A program made the translations under genes and the position numbers. The notes under the pieces were generated by a model, which worked only from the letters and a program-made list of their open reading frames with translations, did no database searches and was not told the origin of the DNA. Positions 1 through 6,171 of a DNA stretch of 6,944 bases are shown piece after piece; the stretch's first letter is position 1; every line of letters begins with the position of its first letter. Source of the stretch: Thermococcus paralvinellae (GTDB lineage: Archaea; Methanobacteriota_B; Thermococci; Thermococcales; Thermococcaceae); assembly GCA_015662175.1 (NCBI GenBank), contig DQUR01000177.1, forward strand, positions 1 to 6,944, given 5' to 3'.

Positions 1-552
1 AACCAGATCAATTTTCCTCCCCTCATCTATGAGTTTTTGAAGCGCGTGAGTGGTAAATCCTTTCATTCCGTAGCTTCCATCGTTTGTTGTCACCATAACT
101 TCATCGCTAACCCGCTTTAGCCTATCCTCCCAGAACATAAGTTCTTTTGTCCTGAATCCAAGGATTGATATCACGTGGTTGCCAGCTTCTTTCATTGCTT
201 TTGCAACTGGGTAAATCTCCGCAACGCCAACTCCACCGCCCATCATTACAACCGTTCCAAACCTATCAATGTGACTTGGCTTTCCTAGAGGACCAAGAAA
301 ATCCAGAATATAGTCACCCACTTCATAGGTTCCCAGTTCGTGAGTGGTTTTTCCGATTTCCTGGGCAACTATTGTAACTGTTCCTTTCTCAGGGTTTGTG
401 TCCGCTATTGTTAAAGGGATTCTCTCACCTTTTTCGTGAAGCCTGAGAATCACGAATTGTCCCGGTTTGGCATTTTTTGCAATTTTTTCAGCCTTGATTT
501 CGAAGAGATTTATTCCGGGAGCTAGTTTTTCTTTATGCAAAATTTCAAACAT
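1..552 (-). CDS. sudB: Sulfide dehydrogenase / NADH-dependent ferredoxin:NADP oxidoreductase small (FNR-like) subunit, partial
   Basis: The frame runs from ATG at 552 off the left edge and gives the first 184 residues; the family is about 280 long, so the C-terminal NAD-side end and [2Fe-2S] cysteines are missing. Visible features are an FAD-binding beta-barrel with KPGQFVILRLHE (29-40) and the flavin motif RIPLT (44-48), then LGPLGKP (86-92), and a glycine-rich dinucleotide loop GGGVGVA (105-111) opening the NAD(P)H domain. The start is supported by GGTGAG at 563-558, five bases upstream. In Thermococcales this subunit pairs with a GltA-like large subunit, usually encoded next, and moves electrons between NADPH, NADH and ferredoxin or reduces polysulfide in the cytoplasm. 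PyrK and sulfhydrogenase gamma subunits share the fold, but the N-terminus and flavin motif fit SudB/NfnA best. Two or more paralogues are usual, and I cannot tell which one this is. Confidence 0.85.
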   Translation of the reverse strand, partial: MFEILHKEKLAPGINLFEIKAEKIAKNAKPGQFVILRLHEKGERIPLTIADTNPEKGTVTIVAQEIGKTTHELGTYEVGDYILDFLGPLGKPSHIDRFGTVVMMGGGVGVAEIYPVAKAMKEAGNHVISILGFRTKELMFWEDRLKRVSDEVMVTTNDGSYGMKGFTTHALQKLIDEGRKIDLV

Positions 553-585
553 TTAAGCTCACCAACACTAAATAAATTAGTTTTG

Positions 586-609
586 CTAATATAAAATCTA
601 ATATAAAAT
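586..609 (-). promoter_or_regulatory. Tandem TATA-like 12-mer upstream of sudB
   Basis: CTAATATAAAAT occurs twice with no spacer (586-597 and 598-609). On the minus strand each copy reads ATTTTATATTAG, a good archaeal TATA box. The gene-proximal copy would place initiation near 566, leaving a leader of about 14 bases that keeps the GGTGAG site at 563-558. The distal copy would start near 578. I looked for a SurR-type GTTnnnAAC element nearby and saw none. That one or both copies act as promoters is inference. Confidence 0.5.
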
Positions 610-753
610 TCTTTCACTATCAGCATTAATTACGATAAGTAGTGGTGTTGAGTTTGAGTATCTGATGGTATCTCGGAAAAGGAGGAAGGGGATAACTATT
701 ATTAGCTGAGTGATTTTGGCTTTAAAATCTTCTTGCAGAAACTAAATCTCAAA

Positions 754-1065
754 TTAAATCTCAACGGAAATGGAAATCAGGGCAGTGGAATGTACTTGCA
801 TGTTTTCATCCGCTAACTTGTCACAATCCTCGGGTAGGCGATTGGTGTTGAAAGCGGGGTTTGGAGTCTGAATCACGACAACTTGTTCACGTAACGATGT
901 CGGGGGCAGGTTCGGGACTGTTAAGGGGTAAGATGTTTCTGGAACGGGAGCAAGGATTGGAAAGCGCGGGTTGTTTTCCCTTTGTCCTAATATTTTTGGA
1001 TCCATTCTCGATTCAATTCTCCACCCAACTGACGTAGTTAAATGATCTCGGGAGGTATACCCCAT
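754..1065 (-). CDS. Unrecognised 103-residue open frame, doubtful gene
   Basis: ATG at 1065 to TAA at 754 gives 103 residues that I cannot assign to a family. The middle is proline-rich (FPILAPVPETSYPLTVPNLPP, about residues 35-55, read here only as a motif region), followed by a more ordinary soluble stretch ending in SISVEI. There is no signal peptide, membrane segment or cysteine pair. Against it being a gene: no GGTGA-type site precedes the ATG, no TATA box sits at the right distance, and it uses CGA, CGC and CGT for several arginines while all neighbours use AGA/AGG. For it: it is the only long stop-free frame in a 500-base spacer, and the other five frames here have repeated stops. It could be a transferred gene, a decayed element, or chance. 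Confidence 0.28.
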   Translation of the reverse strand: MGYTSRDHLTTSVGWRIESRMDPKILGQRENNPRFPILAPVPETSYPLTVPNLPPTSLREQVVVIQTPNPAFNTNRLPEDCDKLADENMQVHSTALISISVEI

Positions 1066-1071
1066 CAGACA

Positions 1072-1086
1072 CGAAAAGTTTATAAA
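1072..1086 (+). promoter_or_regulatory. BRE/TATA box of hsp20
   Basis: CGAAAAG (1072-1078) followed by TTTATAAA (1079-1086) is a strong archaeal BRE plus TATA box. Counting about 26 bases from the box centre puts the transcription start at about 1109, which coincides with the TGGTAA core of the Phr operator. The box is itself a palindrome, but no suitably placed start is seen for it on the minus strand. Confidence 0.85.
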
Positions 1087-1096
1087 GGTTGAATAT

Positions 1097-1125
1097 TTTA
1101 ATAACTATTGGTAACCAAAAATATA
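1097..1125 (+). promoter_or_regulatory. Phr heat-shock repressor operator at hsp20
   Basis: Three short elements lie in order: TTTA at 1097-1100, TGGTAA at 1109-1114 and AAAA at 1117-1120. This is the published arrangement required for binding of the Pyrococcus furiosus heat-shock regulator Phr: TTTA near -10, TGGTAA at the start site, AAAA near +10, within a 29-bp footprint. With the TATA box at 1079-1086 the spacing matches. Phr bound here blocks RNA polymerase recruitment and releases on heat shock. The elements are seen directly; binding in this strain is inferred from the known system. Confidence 0.85.
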
Positions 1126-1140
1126 ACGGGGGTGAGGGAT

Positions 1141-1644
1141 ATGGTGAGAAGGGTGAGGAGATGGGACATCTGGGATCCATTTGACATAATGAGGGAAATT
1201 CAGGAAGAGATTGACAGCATCTTCGACGAGTTCTTCAGGGGTCCAAGACTCTGGAGCTACAGGAGATGGGGTAGACCGGAATACTTTGAAGAAAGGACGG
1301 AAGGAGTCTGGAGAGAGCCATTCGTTGACATCTTTGACAACGGTAACGAGTTCATAATCACAGCCGAATTACCTGGTGTGAAGAAGGAGGACATTAAAGT
1401 TAGGGTTACCGATGATGCAGTTTACATTGAGGCTCAAGTTAAGAGGGAGAAGGAGCTTGAGAGAGAAGGTGCAATAAGAATCGAAAGATATTACAGCGGC
1501 TATAGAAGGGTCATTAGACTACCAGAAGAAGTTATTCCAGAGAAAGCAAAAGCAAAGTATAACAACGGTGTCCTTGAAATCAGGATTCCAAAGAAGCATC
1601 CAACAAAGAAAGAGGGAGAAGGATTTGAGATTAAAGTGGAGTGA
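1141..1644 (+). CDS. hsp20: Small heat shock protein Hsp20 (alpha-crystallin family)
   Basis: This encodes 167 residues. It is an ATP-independent holdase that forms large cytoplasmic oligomers and binds unfolding proteins. Residues 1-58 are an aromatic, arginine-rich N-terminal arm (RRWDIWDPFD). The alpha-crystallin domain spans about 59-152, with AELPGVKKEDI (75-85) and the hallmark NNGVLEIRIP (141-150). The tail carries the oligomerisation I-x-I/V motif as I164-K-V166. The start is ATG 1141, four bases after GGTGAG (1131-1136). A longer reading from TTG 1108 is stop-free but begins at the predicted transcription start inside the Phr operator, so it cannot be the real start. Length and sequence match the P. 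furiosus Hsp20 known to be Phr-regulated. The AAA+ gene follows 67 bases downstream on the same strand. Confidence 0.96.
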   Translation: MVRRVRRWDIWDPFDIMREIQEEIDSIFDEFFRGPRLWSYRRWGRPEYFEERTEGVWREPFVDIFDNGNEFIITAELPGVKKEDIKVRVTDDAVYIEAQVKREKELEREGAIRIERYYSGYRRVIRLPEEVIPEKAKAKYNNGVLEIRIPKKHPTKKEGEGFEIKVE

Positions 1645-1647
1645 AGC

Positions 1648-1671
1648 TTTTCATTTTTTATTTATTTGCGA
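1648..1671 (+). terminator. Oligo-T tract after hsp20, possibly also a TATA-like element
   Basis: A T-rich run (TTTTCATTTTTTATTTATTT) begins three bases after the hsp20 stop, as expected of an intrinsic archaeal terminator. The same run contains TTTATTTATT, which could serve as a weak TATA box with a start near 1688 and a leader of about 24 bases for the AAA+ gene. I see no TGGTAA Phr core between the two genes. Whether hsp20 transcripts end here or read through is not decided by the sequence. Confidence 0.5.
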
Positions 1672-1711
1672 TCATCCGCTCATTAAAAAAAAGAGGGGTG
1701 AGGTGGTGTAA

Positions 1712-4102
1712 ATGGCAGATAAGAAAGAAATCAAGCTTAAAGTTGCTTCCGCTTATCAGAGGGACGTTGGTAGGGGAATTGTTAGAATTGATAGAAAATC
1801 CATGAACGCAATTGGCGTTCAACCGGGAGACATAGTGGAGATTATTGGGACAAAAAACACGGCGGCAGTTGTTTGGCCAGCATACCCAGAGGATGAAGGC
1901 TTAGACATCATCAGGATGGACGGCACAATCAGAAAGAACGCTGGAGTTGGACTTGGGGACGAAGTAACTGTAAGGAAGGCTGAAGTCAAAGAGGCTAAGA
2001 AAGTTGTCTTAGCTCCAACGGAGCCAATTAGATTTGGGGCGGACTTCGTTGACTGGCTACACTCAAGACTCATCGGAAGACCGGTGGTTAGAGGAGACTA
2101 CATCAAAATCGGTGTCCTCGGACAAGAGCTTACTTTCATCGTAACAGCAACAACACCGGCTGGAATTGTCCAGATTACAGAATTCACAGACTTTACAGTC
2201 AGCGAGAAACCAGTTAAAGAAGTTGCCAAGACAGCTGCTCTTGGAGTTACCTACGAAGACATTGGTGGTCTCAAGGATGTTATACAGAAGATTAGAGAAA
2301 TGATTGAGTTGCCATTAAAACACCCAGAAATCTTTGAGAAGTTAGGAATCGAGCCACCTAAAGGAGTGTTGCTTTATGGTCCGCCGGGAACGGGTAAAAC
2401 TTTGCTTGCAAAGGCTGTTGCAAACGAAGCAAACGCCCATTTCATAGCCATCAATGGTCCAGAAATTATGAGTAAGTACTACGGTGAGAGCGAGGAGAGA
2501 CTCAGAGAGGTCTTTAAGGAGGCCGAGGAGAACGCTCCGAGCATAATCTTCATTGACGAGATTGACGCAATAGCCCCAAAGAGAAGTGAAGTAACTGGAG
2601 AAGTTGAAAAGAGAGTAGTTGCACAGCTTCTGGCGTTAATGGATGGTCTCAAGAGCAGAGGAAAAGTCATTGTCATCGGTGCAACAAACAGACCCGATGC
2701 GATTGATCCAGCTTTGAGAAGGCCTGGAAGGTTTGATAGGGAGATCGAAGTTGGAGTTCCAGACAGGCAGGGAAGAAAAGAAATTCTCCAGATTCACACA
2801 AGAGGAATGCCAATTGAACCTGAATTCAGGAAGAGCAGCGTTAAGAGAATCTTAGAAGATCTTAGAGGAGATGAGAGATTCAGAGACATTATTGACAAGG
2901 CAATGGAGAAAGTTGAGAAAGCCAGGGATGAAAAGGAAATTAAGGACATCCTCAAGAGCCTTGATGAGCGACTTTATGACGAAGTCAAGCACCGCCTAAT
3001 TGATGCTCTGCTTGAGGAGCTTGCCGACAAAACTCATGGATTCGTCGGTGCTGACCTAGCGGCTCTAGCAAGGGAAGCAGCAATGGCAGCATTGAGAAGA
3101 CTAATCAAGGAGGGCAAGATTGACTTCGAGGCAGAGCACATTCCAAAGGAGGTTCTTGAAGAACTCAAAGTCACAAGAAAGGACTTCTATGAAGCATTAA
3201 AGATGATTGAACCATCGGCACTCAGAGAAGTTTTGCTTGAGATTCCGAACGTGCACTGGGACGACATTGGTGGGCTTGAGGATGTCAAGGAGGCTTTGAG
3301 AGAAGCGGTTGAGTGGCCGCTCAAGTATCCAGAGGCATTTCAGGCATTAGGAATCAATCCACCAAAAGGAATTCTTCTCTATGGTCCGCCGGGGACGGGT
3401 AAGACCCTGTTAGCTAAAGCCGTTGCGACGGAGAGCGAGGCCAATTTCATTGGCATTAGGGGTCCAGAGGTTTTGAGCAAGTGGGTCGGTGAGAGTGAGA
3501 AGAACATCAGAGAGATCTTCAGGAAGGCAAGACAGGCTGCACCTACGGTAGTCTTCATCGATGAGATTGATGCAATCGCACCAAGAAGAGGAACCGACGT
3601 GAACAGAGTTACTGATAGGTTGATAAATCAGCTCCTCACAGAGATGGATGGCATCGAGGAGAACAGTGGTGTTGTTGTCATTGCGGCAACAAATAGACCA
3701 GACATCTTGGATCCAGCACTGCTAAGGCCGGGAAGATTTGACAGGCTAATCTTAGTTCCAGCACCAGATGAGAGGGCAAGATACGAGATATTCAAGGTGC
3801 ACACAAGAAGGATGCCTCTCGCTGAGGACGTTGATCTCAAAGAATTGGCCAGGAGAACTGAAGGATACACAGGTGCAGACATAGCCGCTGTGTGTAGAGA
3901 GGCAGCAATGAACGCGATGAGAAGAGCACTTAAGGAGGGAATCATCAAGCCAGGTGTTAAGATGGATGAGGTCAGGCAAAAGGTCAAGGTCACGATGAGG
4001 GACTTCGAAGAAGCACTGAAGAAAGTTGGGCCGAGTGTTAGCAAGGAAACGATGGAGTACTACAAGAAAATAGAAGAACAGTTCAAGAAAATGAGGGGCT
4101 GA
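1712..4102 (+). CDS. cdc48: Cdc48/VAT/p97-type double AAA+ ATPase
   Basis: This encodes 796 residues. It is a cytoplasmic hexameric unfoldase/segregase that threads proteins through its pore using ATP. The N-domain (about 1-185) is a double-psi barrel plus beta-clam substrate platform. D1 carries Walker A GPPGTGKT 223-230, pore loop KYYG 255-258, Walker B IIFIDE 278-283, and arginine fingers R340 and R343. D2 carries Walker A 558-565, pore loop KWVG 590-593, Walker B VVFIDE 613-618, and arginine fingers R675 and R678. All catalytic residues of both rings are intact, and both pore loops are aromatic as in VAT. A charged insert of about 60 residues (about 371-437) lies before the D1 lid. The C-terminus ends KKMRG, with no HbYX proteasome-docking motif. 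The start is ATG 1712 behind GGTGAGGTGGTG (1697-1708). The P. furiosus AAA+ gene beside hsp20 is a known Phr target, which fits a joint heat response. Confidence 0.96.
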   Translation: MADKKEIKLKVASAYQRDVGRGIVRIDRKSMNAIGVQPGDIVEIIGTKNTAAVVWPAYPEDEGLDIIRMDGTIRKNAGVGLGDEVTVRKAEVKEAKKVVLAPTEPIRFGADFVDWLHSRLIGRPVVRGDYIKIGVLGQELTFIVTATTPAGIVQITEFTDFTVSEKPVKEVAKTAALGVTYEDIGGLKDVIQKIREMIELPLKHPEIFEKLGIEPPKGVLLYGPPGTGKTLLAKAVANEANAHFIAINGPEIMSKYYGESEERLREVFKEAEENAPSIIFIDEIDAIAPKRSEVTGEVEKRVVAQLLALMDGLKSRGKVIVIGATNRPDAIDPALRRPGRFDREIEVGVPDRQGRKEILQIHTRGMPIEPEFRKSSVKRILEDLRGDERFRDIIDKAMEKVEKARDEKEIKDILKSLDERLYDEVKHRLIDALLEELADKTHGFVGADLAALAREAAMAALRRLIKEGKIDFEAEHIPKEVLEELKVTRKDFYEALKMIEPSALREVLLEIPNVHWDDIGGLEDVKEALREAVEWPLKYPEAFQALGINPPKGILLYGPPGTGKTLLAKAVATESEANFIGIRGPEVLSKWVGESEKNIREIFRKARQAAPTVVFIDEIDAIAPRRGTDVNRVTDRLINQLLTEMDGIEENSGVVVIAATNRPDILDPALLRPGRFDRLILVPAPDERARYEIFKVHTRRMPLAEDVDLKELARRTEGYTGADIAAVCREAAMNAMRRALKEGIIKPGVKMDEVRQKVKVTMRDFEEALKKVGPSVSKETMEYYKKIEEQFKKMRG

Positions 4103-4137
4103 TGCCCTCTTAGATCTTTAACCTTTCCCGGTATTCT

Positions 4138-4147
4138 TAATTTTTGT
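4138..4147 (+). terminator. Oligo-T terminator after cdc48
   Basis: TTAATTTTTG about 40 bases past the cdc48 stop is a plausible intrinsic archaeal terminator. The rest of the 4103-4216 spacer is AT-rich, with no gene or RNA that I recognise. Confidence 0.4.
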
Positions 4148-4216
4148 TAGTTCTGATGACACTGATTAAGTGAAATGTCTTTAACTTCTTTATTTGTTTT
4201 TTATTAGGTGTGTCTA

Positions 4217-4872
4217 ATGCCTCTGTCTGGTTTTAGTCAGACATGGCGAAAGCCTCTGGAACAAATTAAATCTTTTTACGGGTTGGGTTGATATTCCTCT
4301 AAGCGAAAAAGGCATTCAAGAGGCATTAAAAGCTGGTGAACTTTTGAAGGATTATTTGATGTGATTTTACTAATAAACATGGAGTTGCAAAGGTTGAGCA
4401 TGAAAGTGGAAAGATGAAAGAATGGGGTATTGTTTAGGGGGAGCACGGAAAAAATTACATCTCTGTTTACAAAGCATGGCAGTTGAATGAGCGCTATTAT
4501 GGAAAGCTCCAAGGCTGGAACAAGGATTATGCAAGAGAGGTTTATGGTGATGAACAAGTTCTGCTTTGGAGACGAAGCTATGACATAGCACCTCCAGATG
4601 GGGAAAGCCTAAAAGATACTGCCGGGAGAACGATACCTTACTTAAAAGAAAGGATAATTCCAGAGCTTGAAAAAGGCAAGAATGTTCTGGTTTCAGCCCA
4701 TGGAAACAGTCTAAGGTCAGTTGTGATGTACATTGAGAATCTCACAAAGGAAGAAGTGCTTAGACTTAACATACCCACAGGAGTGCCCCTGATTTATGAG
4801 TACAAAGATGGAAAGCTAATCAGGAAAGGTTATCTCACAGAGCACGGCTTCATAACCAACCTGATTGATTAA
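4217..4872 (+). pseudogene. gpmA: Decayed 2,3-bisphosphoglycerate-dependent phosphoglycerate mutase (histidine phosphatase superfamily)
   Basis: An intact ancestor of about 215 codons would interconvert 3- and 2-phosphoglycerate in glycolysis/gluconeogenesis. ATG 4217 with AGGTG at 4206-4210 begins MPL, then one extra base near 4226 breaks the frame. From 4227 the frame reads [12 protein letters not shown], with the phosphoaccepting histidine, then [13 protein letters not shown], until a TGA at 4362-4364. FDVI resumes at 4355 in another frame, and the third frame from about 4369 carries an in-frame TAG at 4435-4437. From there to 4872 the C-terminal part is open: NERYYGKLQGW with the catalytic Glu, WRRSYDIAPP, and the second-histidine motif AHGNSLR, followed by IPTGVPL. 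Residues between about 4370 and 4440 no longer match the family. A start at TTG 4483 would give only the last 129 residues, without the first histidine. Sequencing error is possible but would need several independent errors. Confidence 0.88.
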
Positions 4873-4903
4873 AAAGAGGAGAGAAGAAGGCAAAAGCGGG
4901 GTG

Positions 4904-5005
4904 TCAGATGAGTTCGATTTCAAAGCTTACAGCTCTCACAGGTTTAAGCTTTCTCTTTGCGATTTCAACAGCCTTTTCAAAGCTGGCCACACTCAACTTT
5001 TGCAC
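4904..5005 (-). CDS. Possible 33-residue ORF or gene remnant
   Basis: GTG at 5005 to TGA at 4904 reads MQKLSVASFEKAVEIAKRK and then a short beta-like end, VRAVSFEIELI. The composition (Lys/Glu, AGA arginine, amphipathic helix followed by a strand) resembles the tail of a native Thermococcales protein. There is no good ribosome binding site before the GTG, and the same frame stays open only about 30 bases further upstream, to a TGA. It may be the surviving C-terminus of a deleted gene, matching the decay of the mutase next to it, or chance. I do not recognise the family. Confidence 0.2.
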   Translation of the reverse strand: MQKLSVASFEKAVEIAKRKLKPVRAVSFEIELI

Positions 5006-5016
5006 TAAGCTAAACT

Positions 5017-5031
5017 CAGAAAATCTTAATA
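5017..5031 (+). promoter_or_regulatory. Promoter of the JAMM gene, leaderless
   Basis: CAGAAAA (5017-5023) and TTAATA (5026-5031) form a weak BRE/TATA pair. About 25 bases downstream of the box centre falls at 5053-5054, exactly the ATG of the JAMM gene. No GGTGA-like site lies in the ten bases before that ATG. Together these point to a leaderless transcript. This is inference from spacing. Confidence 0.5.
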
Positions 5032-5053
5032 GTCATTGACGAAATGAACATCC

Positions 5054-5455
5054 ATGAGGCTAATCATCAAATATGAGTATTTATTCATGATTCTGGAGAA
5101 AGCCAAAGAGAGCAGAATTGAGATATGTGGCTTCTTGCTGGGGAGACAGGAGGATAATGATATTATCGTAAAAGAAGTTGTATTCACAAAAAACAGGCTG
5201 AATTCTCCAACAGCCTTTGAGATTGACCCCCTTGAGATACTCAAAGTCCTTGGTTATGCAGATAAAAAAGGTCTTGAGCCTGTTGGAATCTTTCACTCCC
5301 ATTTATGCAAGCCCATCCCTTCAGAGAGAGACATTAGGGGAATGAGACTATGGAGAAATGTGTGGCTCATAGTTGATAACAAAGGAACCTATGGAGCATT
5401 TATTTTGAAAGATGAGAAGATTGATGGGGTAAAGGTTGAGATCACTCAATCTTAA
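5054..5455 (+). CDS. JAMM/MPN+ zinc metalloprotease (Mov34/PAD-1 family)
   Basis: This encodes 133 residues, a single JAMM domain with nothing added. It is predicted to be a zinc isopeptidase that removes or trims ubiquitin-like modifiers (archaeal SAMP/MoaD/ThiS-type proteins). The zinc and catalytic set is complete: E23 in IEICGFLLG, then H81-S-H83, S90 and D93 in HSHLCKPIPSERD. Between H83 and S90 there are six residues, where the usual JAMM spacing is seven. A cysteine (C85) sits where many family members have proline-led loops. ATG 5054 is chosen because the promoter predicts a leaderless start there. The gene converges on mobB, with the last 14 bases of the two coding regions overlapping. 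Small Thermococcales JAMM proteins with desampylase-type activity are known; the substrate here is not shown by the sequence. Confidence 0.88.
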   Translation: MRLIIKYEYLFMILEKAKESRIEICGFLLGRQEDNDIIVKEVVFTKNRLNSPTAFEIDPLEILKVLGYADKKGLEPVGIFHSHLCKPIPSERDIRGMRLWRNVWLIVDNKGTYGAFILKDEKIDGVKVEITQS

Positions 5456-6170
5456 TCTCAATTTTTCCATCCCTGTATCCTTTCATCGAGGAGAGCAGGC
5501 CTCTTATTGTTTTTTCCACCATTTCCTGCACCCAGTCCTTCATTGGAAGAACCTTGCCATCAATTTTAACAACGACCTTTGGCTTTGAGCTTATGACCTT
5601 ACAGTCGTTGAGGGTTTTCTCGCCTTTAACGATGAATTTGGCCATCTCATAGCAGGTGAATCCACACATGTGGCAGTCTATATTGGGGAGCATGAAGGCT
5701 TTTTTCTCAATCAGATCAGCGAGCTTCTCTGGCTCTTTAAGGGCGTTTATCACAGGCAGGCCGTCAATTTCCCCACTCTTTTCATTGGTTATAACACCGC
5801 TCACCGCCATGGCAAGTCCATCGTTGAGCTCTTTTACATCTTTTTCATCCCTTGCACAGATGATTTTTGGCACGTGTTTTATGCTCTTAAACCCTTCAAG
5901 TAAAAGAAAATCAACCTCGGGCATGACTGAGAGAAAGGCGTTTATTCCCTCCGCTCTGAAGAGAAATGCATCGGTATCTTGAGCTTTAACGAGGACGTAA
6001 TCAGCTATCTGCCTGAATCTCCACGTGTCACTTCCCTCCCTGTTAAGGTTTGCATGCATGCTTTTTGCTATACCTATTTTATACCCTCTCTCCTTTAGTA
6101 CCCGGGCAACACTTTCCAGACTTGAGGTCTTCCCGCTCTTTTTATACCCCACAAAGGCAACTGCTCTCAT
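5442..6170 (-). CDS. mobB: MobB-type GTPase (molybdopterin-guanine dinucleotide biosynthesis) with C-terminal 4Fe-4S domain
   Basis: This encodes 242 residues from ATG 6170. Residues 1-155 are a MobB P-loop GTPase: Walker A GYKKSGKT (8-15), the MobB-like GSDTWRFRQIAD (46-57), and LLLEGFK (89-95). MobB assists transfer of a nucleotide to molybdopterin; in Thermococcales the metal is mainly tungsten. After the GTPase comes a cysteine cluster C166-x2-C169-x3-C173-x16-C190 within LPNIDCHMCGFTCYEMA, the pattern of the 4Fe-4S domain of RnfB and the corrinoid Fe-S protein. A roughly 50-residue end (VVVKIDGKVLPMKDWVQEM) follows. ATG 6170 is preferred over GTG 6179 because GGTGA (6180-6176) sits at proper distance before the ATG, whereas GTG 6179 lies inside that site. 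It starts one base after the stop of the Sm-like gene, so translation is probably coupled. Confidence 0.88.
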   Translation of the reverse strand: MRAVAFVGYKKSGKTSSLESVARVLKERGYKIGIAKSMHANLNREGSDTWRFRQIADYVLVKAQDTDAFLFRAEGINAFLSVMPEVDFLLLEGFKSIKHVPKIICARDEKDVKELNDGLAMAVSGVITNEKSGEIDGLPVINALKEPEKLADLIEKKAFMLPNIDCHMCGFTCYEMAKFIVKGEKTLNDCKVISSKPKVVVKIDGKVLPMKDWVQEMVEKTIRGLLSSMKGYRDGKIEIKIE

Positions 6171-6171
6171 T

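Larger units (their letters stand above)
553..1071. other. Long spacer between sudB and the hsp20 promoter
   Basis: About 520 bases between the divergent sudB and hsp20 genes. It contains the sudB promoter repeat near the left end, a short direct repeat TAAATCTCAA at 743-752 and 755-764, a purine-rich run around 677-692, and the orphan minus-strand frame at 754-1065. I recognise no RNA gene, insertion-sequence end or known protein here. The stretch from about 780 to 960 looks richer in G and C than the flanks, which would be unusual for a simple Thermococcales intergenic region. Confidence 0.5.

Noticed and set aside
665..709. 14-codon plus-strand ORF whose product (MVSRKRRKGITIIS) recalls the start of an archaeal pilin signal
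   Set aside because: It stops after 14 codons, the following codons in frame soon stop again, and there is no RBS or promoter; resemblance is too short.
1108..1140. TTG-initiated extension of Hsp20
   Set aside because: The TTG overlaps the TGGTAA operator core at the predicted transcription start and has no ribosome binding site; ATG 1141 has GGTGAG.
1819..2073. Minus-strand open frame opposite the Cdc48 N-domain
   Set aside because: Shadow of the real gene: serine-rich and without start signals. The frames at 2479-2676, 3628-4044 and 3752-3979 are the same kind.
4151..4166. CTGATGA followed by CTGA resembling C/D box sRNA boxes
   Set aside because: The boxes are only a few bases apart, leaving no room for a guide, and no C'/D pair follows.
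4435..4437. TAG in the mutase read as pyrrolysine or recoding
   Set aside because: Separate frameshifts and another stop lie upstream, and Thermococcales are not known to carry pyrrolysine machinery; decay is simpler.
4276..4591. Minus-strand open frames opposite the mutase
   Set aside because: No start signals and no recognisable protein; the plus strand carries clear mutase motifs throughout.
5656..5982. Plus-strand open frames opposite mobB
   Set aside because: Low-complexity Ser/Phe-rich shadows of the mobB GTPase frame, with no RBS. The frames at 6025-6267, 6182-6457 and 6606-6800 are likewise shadows.
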